From assembly GCF_000189275.1 (NCBI RefSeq), contig NZ_AEVT01000056.1, forward strand, positions 62,001 through 126,000: a DNA stretch of 64,000 nucleotides, given 5' to 3'. Of this stretch, positions 38,680 to 48,972 are shown piece by piece. Every line of letters begins with the position of its first letter. Position 1 is the first letter of the stretch. Source of the stretch: Vibrio sinaloensis DSM 21326. GTDB lineage: Bacteria > Pseudomonadota > Gammaproteobacteria > Enterobacterales > Vibrionaceae. The notes below the pieces were generated by a model that worked only from the letters and a program-made list of their open reading frames with translations, was not told the DNA's origin and made no database searches. The position numbers and the translations under genes were made by a program.

Positions 38680-38697
38680 AGCGTACACGTGTAAGTC
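38680..38697. promoter_or_regulatory. FabR/DesT-like operator
   Basis: AGCGTACACGTGTAAGTC contains the exact palindrome TACACGTGTA (38684–38693) and resembles the FabR consensus as I recall it. It lies 41–58 bases before the desaturase start codon. Confidence 0.6.
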
Positions 38698-38854
38698 AAA
38701 CGTATCTGTGCGGTTTAGTGACCTAAAAGTTGTAATAATGAGTAAATACTCAAATTAACAATGCTCGATTGTTTTAGAGTTATTGGCTTTTGGTTAAATG
38801 TTTTATAGTATGAATAGATAAACAATCCTTACAGGAAGTAATAAGGAACTATAA

Positions 38855-39415
38855 ATGGAATTAAAAGTAGCTGAATATAGCGATTACGAACGTATCGCTT
38901 CGCTGCACGCACAGAGTTGGAAGCAATTTTATCAAGGGATTCTTGGACGCGAATACCTTGAAAGTGAAGTTCTCGAAGAGCGTATGGCTGTTTGGCAGAC
39001 CCGCTTAATCAACCCTCCTTTTAACCAGCACGTCATTCTTATTGAAGAAGGTGGCTTACTCTGCGGTTTTATTTGTGCATTCGGTAATCATGACTTCGAA
39101 AAAGGCACTATGATTGACGCTCTTCATATCGATCATGCGTACAGAGGAAAAGGGTTAGGTGCGAAACTCATTGAAGAAATGGCGAAATGGGTAGAACAGT
39201 TTTTCCCAGACAGCGGTGTGTACCTAGAGGTGATGAAGGGTAACCAACAGGCTATTGAATTCTATGACCACATTGGTGGTGAAAACACATTGGAAAGGAT
39301 CTGGAATGCACCTTGCGGTAATCAGGTTCCAGAGTTGGTATACAGCTGGAAATCACCGGCAATTATGCTAAAGAACATCGCCAGTCACAGTAAGAGCGAT
39401 TTAGTAACAAACTGA
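38855..39415 (+). CDS. GNAT acetyltransferase
   Basis: N-acetyltransferase of 186 residues. Acetyl-CoA motif A reads IDALHIDHAYRGKGLGAKLIEEM (RGKGLG loop near residue 96), followed by VYLEVMKGNQQAIEFYDHIGG (motif B). The substrate is not predictable. It stands alone between the desaturase and the efflux operon, on the same strand as the latter but with a promoter-like region between. Confidence 0.82.
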   Translation: MELKVAEYSDYERIASLHAQSWKQFYQGILGREYLESEVLEERMAVWQTRLINPPFNQHVILIEEGGLLCGFICAFGNHDFEKGTMIDALHIDHAYRGKGLGAKLIEEMAKWVEQFFPDSGVYLEVMKGNQQAIEFYDHIGGENTLERIWNAPCGNQVPELVYSWKSPAIMLKNIASHSKSDLVTN

Positions 39416-39429
39416 AACACTTAACCTCC

Positions 39430-39457
39430 TTGTCCTGATAATCTTCGGACATATAAC
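39430..39457 (+). promoter_or_regulatory. Predicted promoter of the RND operon
   Basis: TTGTCC (39430–39435) and TATAAC (39452–39457) with 16-base spacing. The predicted start near 39464 coincides with the first base of a long inverted repeat. Confidence 0.45.
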
Positions 39458-39463
39458 CATACT

Positions 39464-39505
39464 CCGTTAGGTAATTTTATATTGCCTGTTTCTATTACCT
39501 AACGG
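39464..39505 (+). repeat. Perfect 12-bp inverted repeat before the RND adaptor gene
   Basis: CCGTTAGGTAAT (39464–39475) and ATTACCTAACGG (39494–39505) are exact complements around 18 bases. The repeat ends seven bases before the start codon, and no Shine–Dalgarno is seen downstream of it. It could be a repressor operator overlapping +1 or an RNA hairpin limiting translation. Confidence 0.75.
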
Positions 39506-39512
39506 TCTATTC

Positions 39513-40640
39513 ATGAAAAAAACTTTTGTTATATCTGCACTAGCGAGTGCACTTTTTCTATCAGGATGTGGAGACCAAAACAAAGGACAAAACCAAATGC
39601 CAGCGCCACTAGTGGTCGCGGAAACGGTTCTATCAGTTCCACATCAAGCCAGCAAATCTTACATTGGTCGTGTTGAAGCGGTCGAAGACACCAATATCAC
39701 GGCACAAGTCACTGGCTACCTCCAACAACGTCATTTTGAAGAGGGGCAAATGGTCGATAAAGGAGACCTTTTGTTTACTATTGAACCTTCCTCGTTCAAA
39801 GCTCAAGTCGCGAGCGCGAAAGCCGCCCTTGCACAAGCGAATGCGGCACAAAAGAAAGCCCATCTCGATTTTGAGCGTGGTAAAAACTTATTACCGAAGG
39901 GCAGCATCTCACAATCAGAGTTTGATAACTTAAACGCCACGCTTCTCGGTGCCACCGCTCAAGTAGAAGCGGCTAAAGCACAGCTTCATTTGGCACAAGT
40001 TAATCTGTCTTACACCGAAATTCGTGCTCCGTTTGCCGGACGAATTGCGCAAAGCAAGGTCAGCACGGGAGACTTGTTGTCACCTCAGTCTGGAATCTTA
40101 ACCACATTGGTCAGCCTAGACCCCGTTCATACGGGCTTTAGCATTAGTGAGCGAGAGCGCCTTGAAATGGGAATGGACAAAGTTCAAGGCAACGGCAGCG
40201 ACGAATCGACTCAAGTCGAGGTGCAAGTCGTGCTTGAGAACGGCCAGTACTACGACCATTTGGGTAAACTTGATTACTTAGGAAACCGGATCAATTTAGA
40301 GACGGGAACCATGGCGATGAGAGCCGAAGTGGCGAACCCAAATTACCGTCTACTGCCAGGCCAGCACATTCGAGTAGAGCTGAAAGAAAAACAAGCGAAA
40401 GACGTTTTAGTTGTGCCACGCCGTTCGGTCCAGACGGACTTAGAAGGCGATTTCGTCATGGTAGTCACGGAGGGCAGTGTTGCTGAGCGCCGCAATGTGA
40501 CTTTGGGGCGCCAAATTGAGCAGGGCATCATTATTACCCATGGCATTTCGGCAAAAGACAGTGTGATTACACAAGGACTCCAAAGAGTGCGTAATGGCGT
40601 ACCTGTTCGTATAGATCAAACTCAGCCTACGGCTGAATAA
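39513..40640 (+). CDS. RND efflux periplasmic adaptor (lipoprotein)
   Basis: Membrane-fusion subunit of a tripartite multidrug pump, 375 residues. The lipobox LFLSGC predicts lipidation at Cys19. A lipoyl half-motif (GYLQQRHFEEGQMVDKGDLL), a helical hairpin (about 95–150) and a second lipoyl half (IRAPFAGRIAQSKVSTGDLL) follow. It resembles AcrA/MexA. The permease gene starts ten bases after its stop. No outer-membrane channel gene is adjacent, so a shared TolC is expected. Confidence 0.92.
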   Translation: MKKTFVISALASALFLSGCGDQNKGQNQMPAPLVVAETVLSVPHQASKSYIGRVEAVEDTNITAQVTGYLQQRHFEEGQMVDKGDLLFTIEPSSFKAQVASAKAALAQANAAQKKAHLDFERGKNLLPKGSISQSEFDNLNATLLGATAQVEAAKAQLHLAQVNLSYTEIRAPFAGRIAQSKVSTGDLLSPQSGILTTLVSLDPVHTGFSISERERLEMGMDKVQGNGSDESTQVEVQVVLENGQYYDHLGKLDYLGNRINLETGTMAMRAEVANPNYRLLPGQHIRVELKEKQAKDVLVVPRRSVQTDLEGDFVMVVTEGSVAERRNVTLGRQIEQGIIITHGISAKDSVITQGLQRVRNGVPVRIDQTQPTAE

Positions 40641-40650
40641 AGGAGCCTAA

Positions 40651-43600
40651 ATGCTAAGTCGTTTCTTTATACAGCGTCCAAAGTTTGCGCTGGTTATTTC
40701 GATCATCCTTACGCTTGCGGGCGCTATTTCTCTCGCAATCTTGCCCGTGGCTGAGTATCCAAAAATTAGTCCTCCATCGGTAAGCGTCACCGCGTACTAC
40801 ACGGGTGCCAGTGCGGAAGTCGTGGAACAAGCAATTGCAGACCCGATCGAAACATCGGTCAATGGCGTGGAGAACATGATCTACATGTCTTCCAAGAGCG
40901 CTAATGACGGTTCTTACAACTTGAATGTGACATTTGATGTGGGTACCGATCCCGATATGGCTCAGGTCAATGTGCAAAACCGAGTTTCCCAGATCGAATC
41001 TAAGTTGCCTCAAGAAGTACGTATGGTGGGTGTAACGGTGAAGAAAAGGTCACCGGACTTACTAATGGTATTGAACTTCTACTCTCCAGAAGGGAAGTAT
41101 GACGACCAATTCTTGATCAACTACATCAACTTAAACGTTAAAGACCAGCTTGCTCGAGTAAAGGGGATCAGTGAAGTTAACGTAATTGGGGGTGGTGAAT
41201 ACGCCATGCGTGTTTGGCTCGATCCAGAAAAGATGGCGAATTTGAAGCTCACCACATCCGACGTTTATGCTGCTTTAGCTGAGCAGAACGTGCAAGTGGC
41301 AGCGGGTCGCGTTGGGGCAGCGCCATACAACGATGCTCAAGAAGTTCAGTTTAACCTTGTGACCAAAGGTCGCCTTGAAAGCGTCGGTGAATTTGAAAAT
41401 GTTGTTCTAAGAGCCAACAGCGATGGTTCAACTGTCTACTTGAAAGATGTTGCTCGTGTTGAACTGGGTAAAAAATTCTACGATGGCAGTGGTAAATTTA
41501 GAGGTCAAGATGCTTCAATCGTGACATTGTCACTACAATCGGATGCAAACGCATTAGAAAGTGGTCAGGCGGTGATGGAACTGCTTGATAACTTGAGCGT
41601 GAACTTCCCAGAAGGCATGGCGTATGAGGCAAGTTACGACACAACCTTATTCGTAGCTGAGTCTATCAAGGGTGTAGTCAAAACTCTGATTGAAGCGATA
41701 CTTCTAGTTATCGCCGTTACTTATCTGTTCTTGGGCAGCGCAAGAGCTACCTTAATTCCAGTCGTCGCGATTCCGGTTTCTCTGATCGGTACCTTTGCCA
41801 TTATGCAGGCCACAGGCTTTACCATTAACACGGTTACCTTGTTTGGCCTGATACTTGCGATCGGTATCGTTGTAGATGATGCCATTTTGGTTATCGAAAA
41901 CGTTGATACCACAATGGCTAAAGACCCGAGTATGAGTCCACGCAAAGCAACCTTGCTCGCGATGAAAGAGGTAACGGGCCCAATTATTACCTCTACACTT
42001 GTGCTACTCGCTGTGTTCCTACCTGTGGCAATGTTGCCAGGTATTACCGGAATCATGTATCGCCAGTTCGCCTTAACTATCTGTATTTCAGTGGTTATCT
42101 CGTCCATTAACGCACTGACTTTGTCTCCAGCACTTTGTTCTTTGGTATTGAAGCAAGGCGGTGGCAACACTTCTCGATGGTTCGCTGTGTTTAATAGTGG
42201 ACTTGATAAAGTGACAACGAAATATGGACAAGTCGCAGGGTTCTTAGTTAAGAAATCGGTGTTGTTAGTTACGTTCTTTTTCGTTGCAGTTGCTGCAGTC
42301 ACTTTCTTTGCGAAGACGACATCTACTGCGTTCGTCCCTCAGGAAGACAAAGGTATCTTACTGGTTAACGTGCAACTGCCTGATGCGGCTTCGTTGTCAA
42401 GAACGGAAGAGGTGACTGAGCAGCTCATCACCATGGTTGAGCAAGAGCCTGGTGTTGATGGAGTAACGGTCGCAAATGGCTTTGCCTTTATGACCGGCGC
42501 TGCCGCTTCAAATGGGGCTTCTTTGTTTATCAAACTTCACGACTGGGACGAGCGTAATGCCTTGGAAGGCGATCACTCATCGAATGCGATTGCTCAACGT
42601 ATCAATGGTCGCGCTGCTACAGAATTACCGCAAGCGGTAGTCTTTGCGATGGGACCACCTGCGGTCCCGGGCATGGGCGCCGCTTCAGGGTTTGAGTTTG
42701 TTCTCGAAGATACCTTAGGACGTAGCCGCACTGATTTAGCGATGGTTATGGGACAGGTGATTGAAGAAGCCAACAAGCAGCCTGAGATTGCGTACACTTT
42801 CAGTACGTTCCGAGCGAATGTTCCTCATTACTATGTCGATATTGACCGAGAAAAAGCGCAGCAACTCGGCGTGCCGCTCTCAAGTATCTTCCAAACGCTA
42901 CAGGGTAACTTGGGTTCACTTTACGTCAATGACTTTACCATGTTTGGTAAGAACTTCCGCGTCACCATGCAAGCAGACAGTGAGCACCGAAGTGGTATGG
43001 AAGATCTAGAAAGATTCCATGTTCGCAGTGCAAAAGGTGACATGGTGCCATTGAGTACATTGGTAAGTTACGAACAGATTTTTGAACCCGATGTTGCATG
43101 GCGCTACAACATGTACCGCAGTGCGATTATTCAGGGCCAACCAGCGCCAGGGTATTCAAGTGGTGATGCGATTGCAGCAATGGAGCGCGTTGCGGCTGAC
43201 ATCTTACCTCATGGTTATCAATACGAATGGACGGGGATGGCCTATCAGGAGGTTCTGGCAGGTAACCAAGCGATATTTGCGTTTGCTCTGGCGTTGATTT
43301 TCATCTACCTGTTTATGGTAGCGCAGTATGAAAGTTGGTCTATCCCATTAGCGATCATTCTGGTAGTACCGATAGCCACACTTGGCTCATTCTTAGCGTT
43401 AAACTTAACGGGTACGCCACTCAACTTATACGCTCAAATAGGTTTGGTGTTGCTCATAGCGCTTGCTGCGAAGAATGCGATTCTGATTGTTGAGTTTGCC
43501 AAAGTGGAGCGAGAGGATAAAGATGTGGCGATTGACCAAGCCGCGGTGCAAGGTGGTAAGTTACGTTTCCGCGCAGTAAACATGACTTCATGGTCGTTTA

Positions 43601-43803
43601 TCTTGGGTATCTTCCCGTTAATATTTGCCGCAGGAGCGGGGCACGTCAGTCAGAACTCATTGGGTATTTCACTCATTGGTGGATTGCTCTGCGTTCTACT
43701 GGCGGGCACTTTCTTAATTCCAGGCTTCTATGCCATGGTTCAACGTCAACGAGAAAAAGTCCACGGAGGCAATACCAAGCTGGTACCTCTAGACGACGAG
43801 TAA
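40651..43803 (+). CDS. RND multidrug efflux permease
   Basis: Inner-membrane proton/drug antiporter of the HAE1 family, 1050 residues. The N-terminal [13 protein letters not shown] is standard. The proton-relay aspartates of helix 4 appear in [14 protein letters not shown]. Two large periplasmic loops flank the middle repeat, and helix 10 keeps its lysine ([13 protein letters not shown]). By context it may match the VexLM-type pump of V. cholerae, but I do not assign a symbol. The substrate range is not readable. Confidence 0.93.
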   Translation: MLSRFFIQRPKFALVISIILTLAGAISLAILPVAEYPKISPPSVSVTAYYTGASAEVVEQAIADPIETSVNGVENMIYMSSKSANDGSYNLNVTFDVGTDPDMAQVNVQNRVSQIESKLPQEVRMVGVTVKKRSPDLLMVLNFYSPEGKYDDQFLINYINLNVKDQLARVKGISEVNVIGGGEYAMRVWLDPEKMANLKLTTSDVYAALAEQNVQVAAGRVGAAPYNDAQEVQFNLVTKGRLESVGEFENVVLRANSDGSTVYLKDVARVELGKKFYDGSGKFRGQDASIVTLSLQSDANALESGQAVMELLDNLSVNFPEGMAYEASYDTTLFVAESIKGVVKTLIEAILLVIAVTYLFLGSARATLIPVVAIPVSLIGTFAIMQATGFTINTVTLFGLILAIGIVVDDAILVIENVDTTMAKDPSMSPRKATLLAMKEVTGPIITSTLVLLAVFLPVAMLPGITGIMYRQFALTICISVVISSINALTLSPALCSLVLKQGGGNTSRWFAVFNSGLDKVTTKYGQVAGFLVKKSVLLVTFFFVAVAAVTFFAKTTSTAFVPQEDKGILLVNVQLPDAASLSRTEEVTEQLITMVEQEPGVDGVTVANGFAFMTGAAASNGASLFIKLHDWDERNALEGDHSSNAIAQRINGRAATELPQAVVFAMGPPAVPGMGAASGFEFVLEDTLGRSRTDLAMVMGQVIEEANKQPEIAYTFSTFRANVPHYYVDIDREKAQQLGVPLSSIFQTLQGNLGSLYVNDFTMFGKNFRVTMQADSEHRSGMEDLERFHVRSAKGDMVPLSTLVSYEQIFEPDVAWRYNMYRSAIIQGQPAPGYSSGDAIAAMERVAADILPHGYQYEWTGMAYQEVLAGNQAIFAFALALIFIYLFMVAQYESWSIPLAIILVVPIATLGSFLALNLTGTPLNLYAQIGLVLLIALAAKNAILIVEFAKVEREDKDVAIDQAAVQGGKLRFRAVNMTSWSFILGIFPLIFAAGAGHVSQNSLGISLIGGLLCVLLAGTFLIPGFYAMVQRQREKVHGGNTKLVPLDDE

Positions 43804-43805
43804 TA

Positions 43806-43838
43806 AAAAAGCCCGCTTCGATGCGGGCTTTCTCGTTT
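43806..43838. terminator. Terminator after the RND operon
   Basis: AAAGCCCGC pairs with GCGGGCTTT around a six-base loop. Placed between convergent genes, T-rich on both sides. Confidence 0.88.
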
Positions 43839-45598
43839 TAAGAGGTTTTAAACTCGGCGACCTCATGATCCATCTCAGTCGCTTGGGCAGAGACCCTGTC
43901 GACCTCATTGAGACATTGCTGAGCGGAGTTCATATTGTTTTCTGAAATCGTATTGAGCTCCGTAATTGAATCGCTCACTTGATTCATTACAATTCCTTGC
44001 TCTTCGATTGCAGAGGCAATGCGCTCCGAATTCGCTTGGATGTTGGTCATATCGTCAATGATTTGAGTCAAGCTAGCATCGAGCGTATCCGAAGCCGCTA
44101 ACGTCGCTTGTCCTTGCTCGTTACATTGGTCGATATCTGTCACTACAGCCGACATTTGCGACTGAATATCCGTAACCACTTTAGTAATTTCTTCAGTTGA
44201 TTGATGCGTTCTACTCGCAAGTGCACGTACTTCATCAGCTACGACCGCAAATCCACGGCCTTGCTCACCCGCACGGGCTGCTTCAATTGCGGCATTCAGT
44301 GCGAGTAGGTTGGTTTGCTCCGCAATTTCTTGGATGATGTTTACCGCATCGCCAATTTTGTCGACGTGGTTGTTCAATGAACCAATCGACTGCTGGCTAC
44401 TGCCAAGCGTATTTGATAATTGACTGATGTTTTCAACGGTTGTTTTCACCACTTTTCGGCCGTTTTCTGCATTCACTGATGCCTGCTGAACACCTTCTAC
44501 GGCAACTGCAGTACTCTCTGAAATTTCATTGATGGTAGATACCATCTCCTGAACAGACGTTGCCATGGTGGAAGTGTGATCTGCCTGAGTATTGAACTGC
44601 TCAATAACACTCTGTAGCTCGTCATGCATGTTGGCGGTACTTTGCGAGAGATCTGCCGATTTACTTTGTGTTCCAGAAATAAGCTGCTCAAGCTTGTCTA
44701 GCAAACGGTTAAAGTAGTTACCAATCGCAGCAAGCTCATTGTTACCGTCGAGCTGCGCTCGCAGAGAAACGTTATTTGAACGCGCAATTTCCTGAATAAT
44801 AGAGAGTAGGCTGGCAACTTGATTATTTATTGAACGAGAGATCTGCCAAATAAACGCAAGAATAATCACGACGACAAGAATACTCACTGCGACTTTGAAA
44901 TTCGCTAACTGAGCTTTGGTCGCATCAGCTTGGCTTTCGAGTTCACTGGCAAAGCTTTTAAACTGCTCTTCGACGGTATGTGAGAGCGCGCGAGTGTCAC
45001 CCAAAAGTCCGACGTTGTATTTCAAGCCAATACGCACTTTTTGCTCAATCAAGGCTTTGGCAGAAGAAACTAATGTAGTTGCAGAGCTAGGAACAAGCTC
45101 TGTATCGAGCTGACCTTGTTGGACCTTGGAGTTAAATGCAAACAGTTTAACCAGTTGATCGCTATCAAGTGAATCACGAATGTCGTTGAGGGCTTTATTG
45201 TATTGACCAAGCAGTTTGTCTTCGTCTTTTAAGCCGTGCTGATTAAACGCATTGACCAAAGCCGTAAATCCATTCTGATAATCGATAATATCAGTGCGTA
45301 ATTGGCTACTAGAAGGTAAGTCATACTCAGTTAAGATATTGGCTAATTGCGCTTCGGTGGCAAGGAATTTATCCATGTTGCCGTTGAAGCGGTCTAAGTA
45401 CTTCATATCTTTACGGAGCAAGAAATCTTTTTCGTTGCGTCGTAAGTTGAGAAGGCGTATTTCGAGCTTAGCAACTAAGAGGCTGGCTTGATTGAGTTGG
45501 TAGGTGGTTTGAGCGAAATGGGAGGTCGATAAAAGTAGAGATACAACCCCTAAAATGGCTACCGCACCCAATGAATACAGTTTATTCTTGATATTCAT
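43838..45598 (-). CDS. Methyl-accepting chemotaxis protein with HBM-like sensor
   Basis: Chemoreceptor of 586 residues. Membrane segments lie at about 8–28 and 235–255 and bound a helical periplasmic domain. [21 protein letters not shown] resembles the helical bimodular (HBM) signature of receptors for organic acids. HAMP follows, then the signalling tip [20 protein letters not shown]. No C-terminal CheR tether. Ligand unknown; TCA-cycle acids are a family-based guess. Confidence 0.9.
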   Translation of the reverse strand: MNIKNKLYSLGAVAILGVVSLLLSTSHFAQTTYQLNQASLLVAKLEIRLLNLRRNEKDFLLRKDMKYLDRFNGNMDKFLATEAQLANILTEYDLPSSSQLRTDIIDYQNGFTALVNAFNQHGLKDEDKLLGQYNKALNDIRDSLDSDQLVKLFAFNSKVQQGQLDTELVPSSATTLVSSAKALIEQKVRIGLKYNVGLLGDTRALSHTVEEQFKSFASELESQADATKAQLANFKVAVSILVVVIILAFIWQISRSINNQVASLLSIIQEIARSNNVSLRAQLDGNNELAAIGNYFNRLLDKLEQLISGTQSKSADLSQSTANMHDELQSVIEQFNTQADHTSTMATSVQEMVSTINEISESTAVAVEGVQQASVNAENGRKVVKTTVENISQLSNTLGSSQQSIGSLNNHVDKIGDAVNIIQEIAEQTNLLALNAAIEAARAGEQGRGFAVVADEVRALASRTHQSTEEITKVVTDIQSQMSAVVTDIDQCNEQGQATLAASDTLDASLTQIIDDMTNIQANSERIASAIEEQGIVMNQVSDSITELNTISENNMNSAQQCLNEVDRVSAQATEMDHEVAEFKTS

Positions 45599-45739
45599 GA
45601 GATTACCTTAGTCCGTGGTGTCTTAATTAATTATAGGTATTTATGCATGATGGTAGTCCGTAATCATAAATATATCAATTGAAGCAAATCCCTTATTCGT
45701 TGAGTTGATTGGCGATAAGTTTATATGGGAATAAATAAT

Positions 45740-46339
45740 ATGTTAGAGCTGTTAGACAAATATGATGGGTTGATTTTTGATATGGATGGTACGTTAATTG
45801 ACACCATGCCCGCGCATTTAAAGGCCTGGCGGTTAACGGCAGAGCATTTTGAGTTTCCTTTTTCTGAGCAGTGGCTGCACAGTTTAGGGGGCATGCCAAG
45901 TTATAAAATTGCTTCAGAAATCAACAACAAACATAAAATGACGCTCGATCCTTTTTCTGTATCAAAATATAAAATGGCTGCATTCTCAAGTTTGGAACAG
46001 CACGGTGACCCCATCAAGCCAACAAATGACGTTTTAAATCACTTTTATGGTCAGAAAAAGCTCGCGGTCGGAACGGGCAGCCAACGTGAAAGCGCGACAA
46101 GACTACTAAAAAACGCAGGGCTTATCGATAAGCTTGATGCCATTGTTACTGCAACAGATGTGGAAAATCACAAACCGAATCCAGACACCTTCTTAAAGGC
46201 CGCAGAGCAAATCGGCTTACCGCCAAAAAAATGTATTGTATTTGAAGATACCGAACTGGGTAAGCGTGCGGCGCATTCAGGAGGAATGGATTGCATTATG
46301 GTAGAAGGTGACCAACTGGTCTTTTATCCTTGCCGCTGA
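45740..46339 (+). CDS. yqaB: HAD-family sugar phosphatase, YqaB-like
   Basis: Phosphatase of 199 residues. HAD motif I reads FDMDGTLIDT near residue 14, motif II VGTGS, and motif IV FEDTELGKRAA. It resembles YqaB (fructose-1-phosphate phosphatase) and beta-phosphoglucomutase. ATG 45740 is preferred over 45725 because GGGA then has nine-base spacing and the protein begins like its relatives; the longer start adds five residues. Substrate inferred only. Confidence 0.82.
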   Translation: MLELLDKYDGLIFDMDGTLIDTMPAHLKAWRLTAEHFEFPFSEQWLHSLGGMPSYKIASEINNKHKMTLDPFSVSKYKMAAFSSLEQHGDPIKPTNDVLNHFYGQKKLAVGTGSQRESATRLLKNAGLIDKLDAIVTATDVENHKPNPDTFLKAAEQIGLPPKKCIVFEDTELGKRAAHSGGMDCIMVEGDQLVFYPCR

Positions 46340-46342
46340 AGA

Positions 46343-46369
46343 AAAAAGCCGCTATTTGAGCGGCTTTTT
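46343..46369. terminator. Terminator between the HAD gene and dcuC
   Basis: AAAAAGCCGCT pairs with AGCGGCTTTTT around ATTTG. It serves both convergent genes. Confidence 0.92.
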
Positions 46370-46394
46370 ATATGTTACTGATTTAGCATACAGC

Positions 46395-47762
46395 TTATGC
46401 AGACATAGGCACTAGAACTAGGGTACCTAAAATCACGGTAATCAAACCACATATTACTGGTACTGAAGTACGCTTAACAACTTCAAATGGGCTGATTTTA
46501 GCCATGCCAGAAGTGGCGACAACCACGCCAGACACTGGGGAGATTGTACGACCTAAGTTAGACGCTTGCAGCATTGGAATGATGAGGAAAGCGGGGTTTA
46601 GACCCATTTTCGCAGCAAGGGATGGTGCTAGCTCAACAAACGCATAAAACGGTGCATTACCTGAGCCTGTAGCGATAGCCGCTGCAACGGTTAAGCCCGT
46701 TAAGATCAGCATGAGTGCGATACCACCCGCACCGGCTGTTTCTGCCAGGTGGAGTAGGTTATCAATCGCACCGATTGACATCAGACCTTGTGCGAAAACA
46801 CCTGCCGCAACCAAAAGCATAACAACGCCTTTAAATGCATCAGCCATACCTTGATAGCAAGACTCTAGGTCTTCTAATGTCTCTTTACCTTTGAATCGCT
46901 TAGTCACGAAATCCACTAATGCACCGACAAAAATTGATAGCACAACAATTGTGTAGATATCCAGTTTCAAACCAGGAATCGTGCGGCCATTAAATAAGAA
47001 AACACCAATGATAGGTAGGAAAGGAAGGATTGCGTAGTAAGAAGGCGATTTTACTTCAATCTCAGATACGTCAACACGTTCCATTGGTGAGTTGTCTTTT
47101 TTATCTAGGTACTTGTTCCAGAAAAATGCCGCTGCCGCCATGACTAGAATCGCACAAATAGAGACTGGCAGTACCGTCTGCACTGCAAACACATCAAGAT
47201 CTAGACCTGATTTTTCCGCCGCAATGACCACATCACCCGATGTAGGAGAAAGAATGATCGCAGCAGGGGAGGCACACACTGCAACCGCAGCAGGACGTGA
47301 AATACCCATTGCTGTCATCATCGGGAAAAGCGTTGCCATAAGAAGCACGCCCAGACCCGTAGCCGAGCTTACTGCCAGTGACATTAAACAAGCGACGATG
47401 TAAGCCGCAACGAGCAGAACATAAGGAGACTTGATGATGGAAAGAGGTTTCGAAAACTGTTTAACAACCACATTGTTTGCGCCAATGTGCGTCATGTAAG
47501 AAGCAAAACCACACAACAACATAATTTGCATACCTAGACCGCCACCTCGGTACTGCAGCATATACTTCACGTATTCGAGTGAATCGGTGACCATATTGCC
47601 TGTCGATGTAATTTTTGCAGGCAGTACGGTGTGACCTAACACACCGGTTAACAGCAGTAAAATAATACCTGCGGTTAGAAGTACCCCAGCAGGTTTGTAA
47701 CCTTTAACAATGAAATAACCTACGGCGACCGTAACGGCCAAACCGATCAATAGCTCCAGCAT
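46395..47762 (-). CDS. dcuC: DcuC-family C4-dicarboxylate transporter
   Basis: Inner-membrane carrier of 455 residues with about twelve hydrophobic segments. In enterobacteria DcuC exports succinate during fermentation. ATG 47762 is preferred over an upstream GTG because AGGGTG then serves as ribosome site and MLELLIGL matches relatives. I searched the upstream 240 bases by eye for an FNR box and found none convincing. Family assignment fairly secure. Confidence 0.85.
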   Translation of the reverse strand: MLELLIGLAVTVAVGYFIVKGYKPAGVLLTAGIILLLLTGVLGHTVLPAKITSTGNMVTDSLEYVKYMLQYRGGGLGMQIMLLCGFASYMTHIGANNVVVKQFSKPLSIIKSPYVLLVAAYIVACLMSLAVSSATGLGVLLMATLFPMMTAMGISRPAAVAVCASPAAIILSPTSGDVVIAAEKSGLDLDVFAVQTVLPVSICAILVMAAAAFFWNKYLDKKDNSPMERVDVSEIEVKSPSYYAILPFLPIIGVFLFNGRTIPGLKLDIYTIVVLSIFVGALVDFVTKRFKGKETLEDLESCYQGMADAFKGVVMLLVAAGVFAQGLMSIGAIDNLLHLAETAGAGGIALMLILTGLTVAAAIATGSGNAPFYAFVELAPSLAAKMGLNPAFLIIPMLQASNLGRTISPVSGVVVATSGMAKISPFEVVKRTSVPVICGLITVILGTLVLVPMSA

Positions 47763-48005
47763 AGATATCACCCTAATATTGTTGGAATTGTATAAATCTG
47801 TTTCAAACTATGAATAGGAATGTACAGAAATCCAAATGCTAGAAGAAGTGCAACTTAAACATCTGATGATCTAGAGCAATAAATTAACAACCACATTAAT
47901 AGTAGTGAAATATATTGTTTAAATGACGTGCTACTGCTGTTAAATAAATTGACTCGATCTATTGGTTTTAATCAGAGTCATGAAGAAAGTCGATGGTGTG
48001 ATTGG

Positions 48006-48800
48006 CTAACTGATGGGGAACTCATACGCGCATGAAAGAGGTTCGGGCAGGGCGAGAAAAAAGCCTTGATACATGTCGATCTCAAGCTGACACATCAAAT
48101 CATACTGATGCTCTGTTTCTATCCCTTCCACGACGACTTGCGCACCCACTGATTTTGCAAGCTGGATCGATTTGAGCAAAGGGGCTTGTTCTCCATCCAA
48201 GTACTTGAGAAGGATTGAACGATCGAGCTTGAGTATTTGCGGTTGAATCTGCAACACACGCTCTTTGGTTGAGGCACTGACACCAAAATCATCTATCGCG
48301 ACACTAAAACCATTCTCTCGAAGGCGAAGCATTGCAAGCTCCAGATACTCTTGATTTTCACAGTCCAGCTCAATTAACTCCATAACGATTTGTTTATTGT
48401 CGAGGTTAAGTGCTTTAATCCGCTGAGCCAACAAACCGTTCTTTAGATCTTCGAGAGACAGCCGCTCGCCAGCAATGGGCAAAACATTGAGGAACAGTTG
48501 TTTGTCGCGAAGCGCCGAACGGGAAAAATTACGCAAATGAATAATTCGACTAAGGCGTTCAACGTTGAGTTTATCGACATCAGAATAGAGGTTGGTACCA
48601 AAGAATAAATCCGGACGGATGGATTCACCATTTTTTTCACGTATCCGAACTAAAGCTTCGACACCGACCACTTGGCGTGCGATGTTGAAGATAGGTTGAA
48701 AAACGCTGGATAAGACAAGGCCGTTGTAGTGGGCGATGTACTGCTTATCATCCGTGATCTCCAAACATTGCTGGAACTGACTTTTGCTCGTGAGGATCAT
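48006..48800 (-). CDS. EAL-domain protein, probable c-di-GMP phosphodiesterase
   Basis: Stand-alone EAL domain of about 264 residues without sensor or GGDEF. Metal and catalytic residues are kept: EALVR, FLNVLP, ELIELD, the DD pair in DDFGVSAS, LKLDRS, VEGIE and YQGFFLALP. Loop 6 is altered (DDFGVSAS in place of the usual DDFGTGYS), so activity should be tested, not assumed. ATG 48800 is chosen from resemblance to other Vibrio EAL proteins; the frame stays open to 48875. Confidence 0.8.
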   Translation of the reverse strand: MILTSKSQFQQCLEITDDKQYIAHYNGLVLSSVFQPIFNIARQVVGVEALVRIREKNGESIRPDLFFGTNLYSDVDKLNVERLSRIIHLRNFSRSALRDKQLFLNVLPIAGERLSLEDLKNGLLAQRIKALNLDNKQIVMELIELDCENQEYLELAMLRLRENGFSVAIDDFGVSASTKERVLQIQPQILKLDRSILLKYLDGEQAPLLKSIQLAKSVGAQVVVEGIETEHQYDLMCQLEIDMYQGFFLALPEPLSCAYEFPIS

Positions 48801-48972
48801 GATACTGCAGACTCCGGTAAATCCTTTTGCCGTATGAGATGGTGCAAACTTTTGCCATAATATTGACATGAGCATAAATCTGTCAACGACTTATTGAGTT
48901 TGATATCCATAACTCTTGAGTCGCTTCCATAGAATGAACATTTGGCTTGAAAACGGTAACAGCAAGCTAAAG

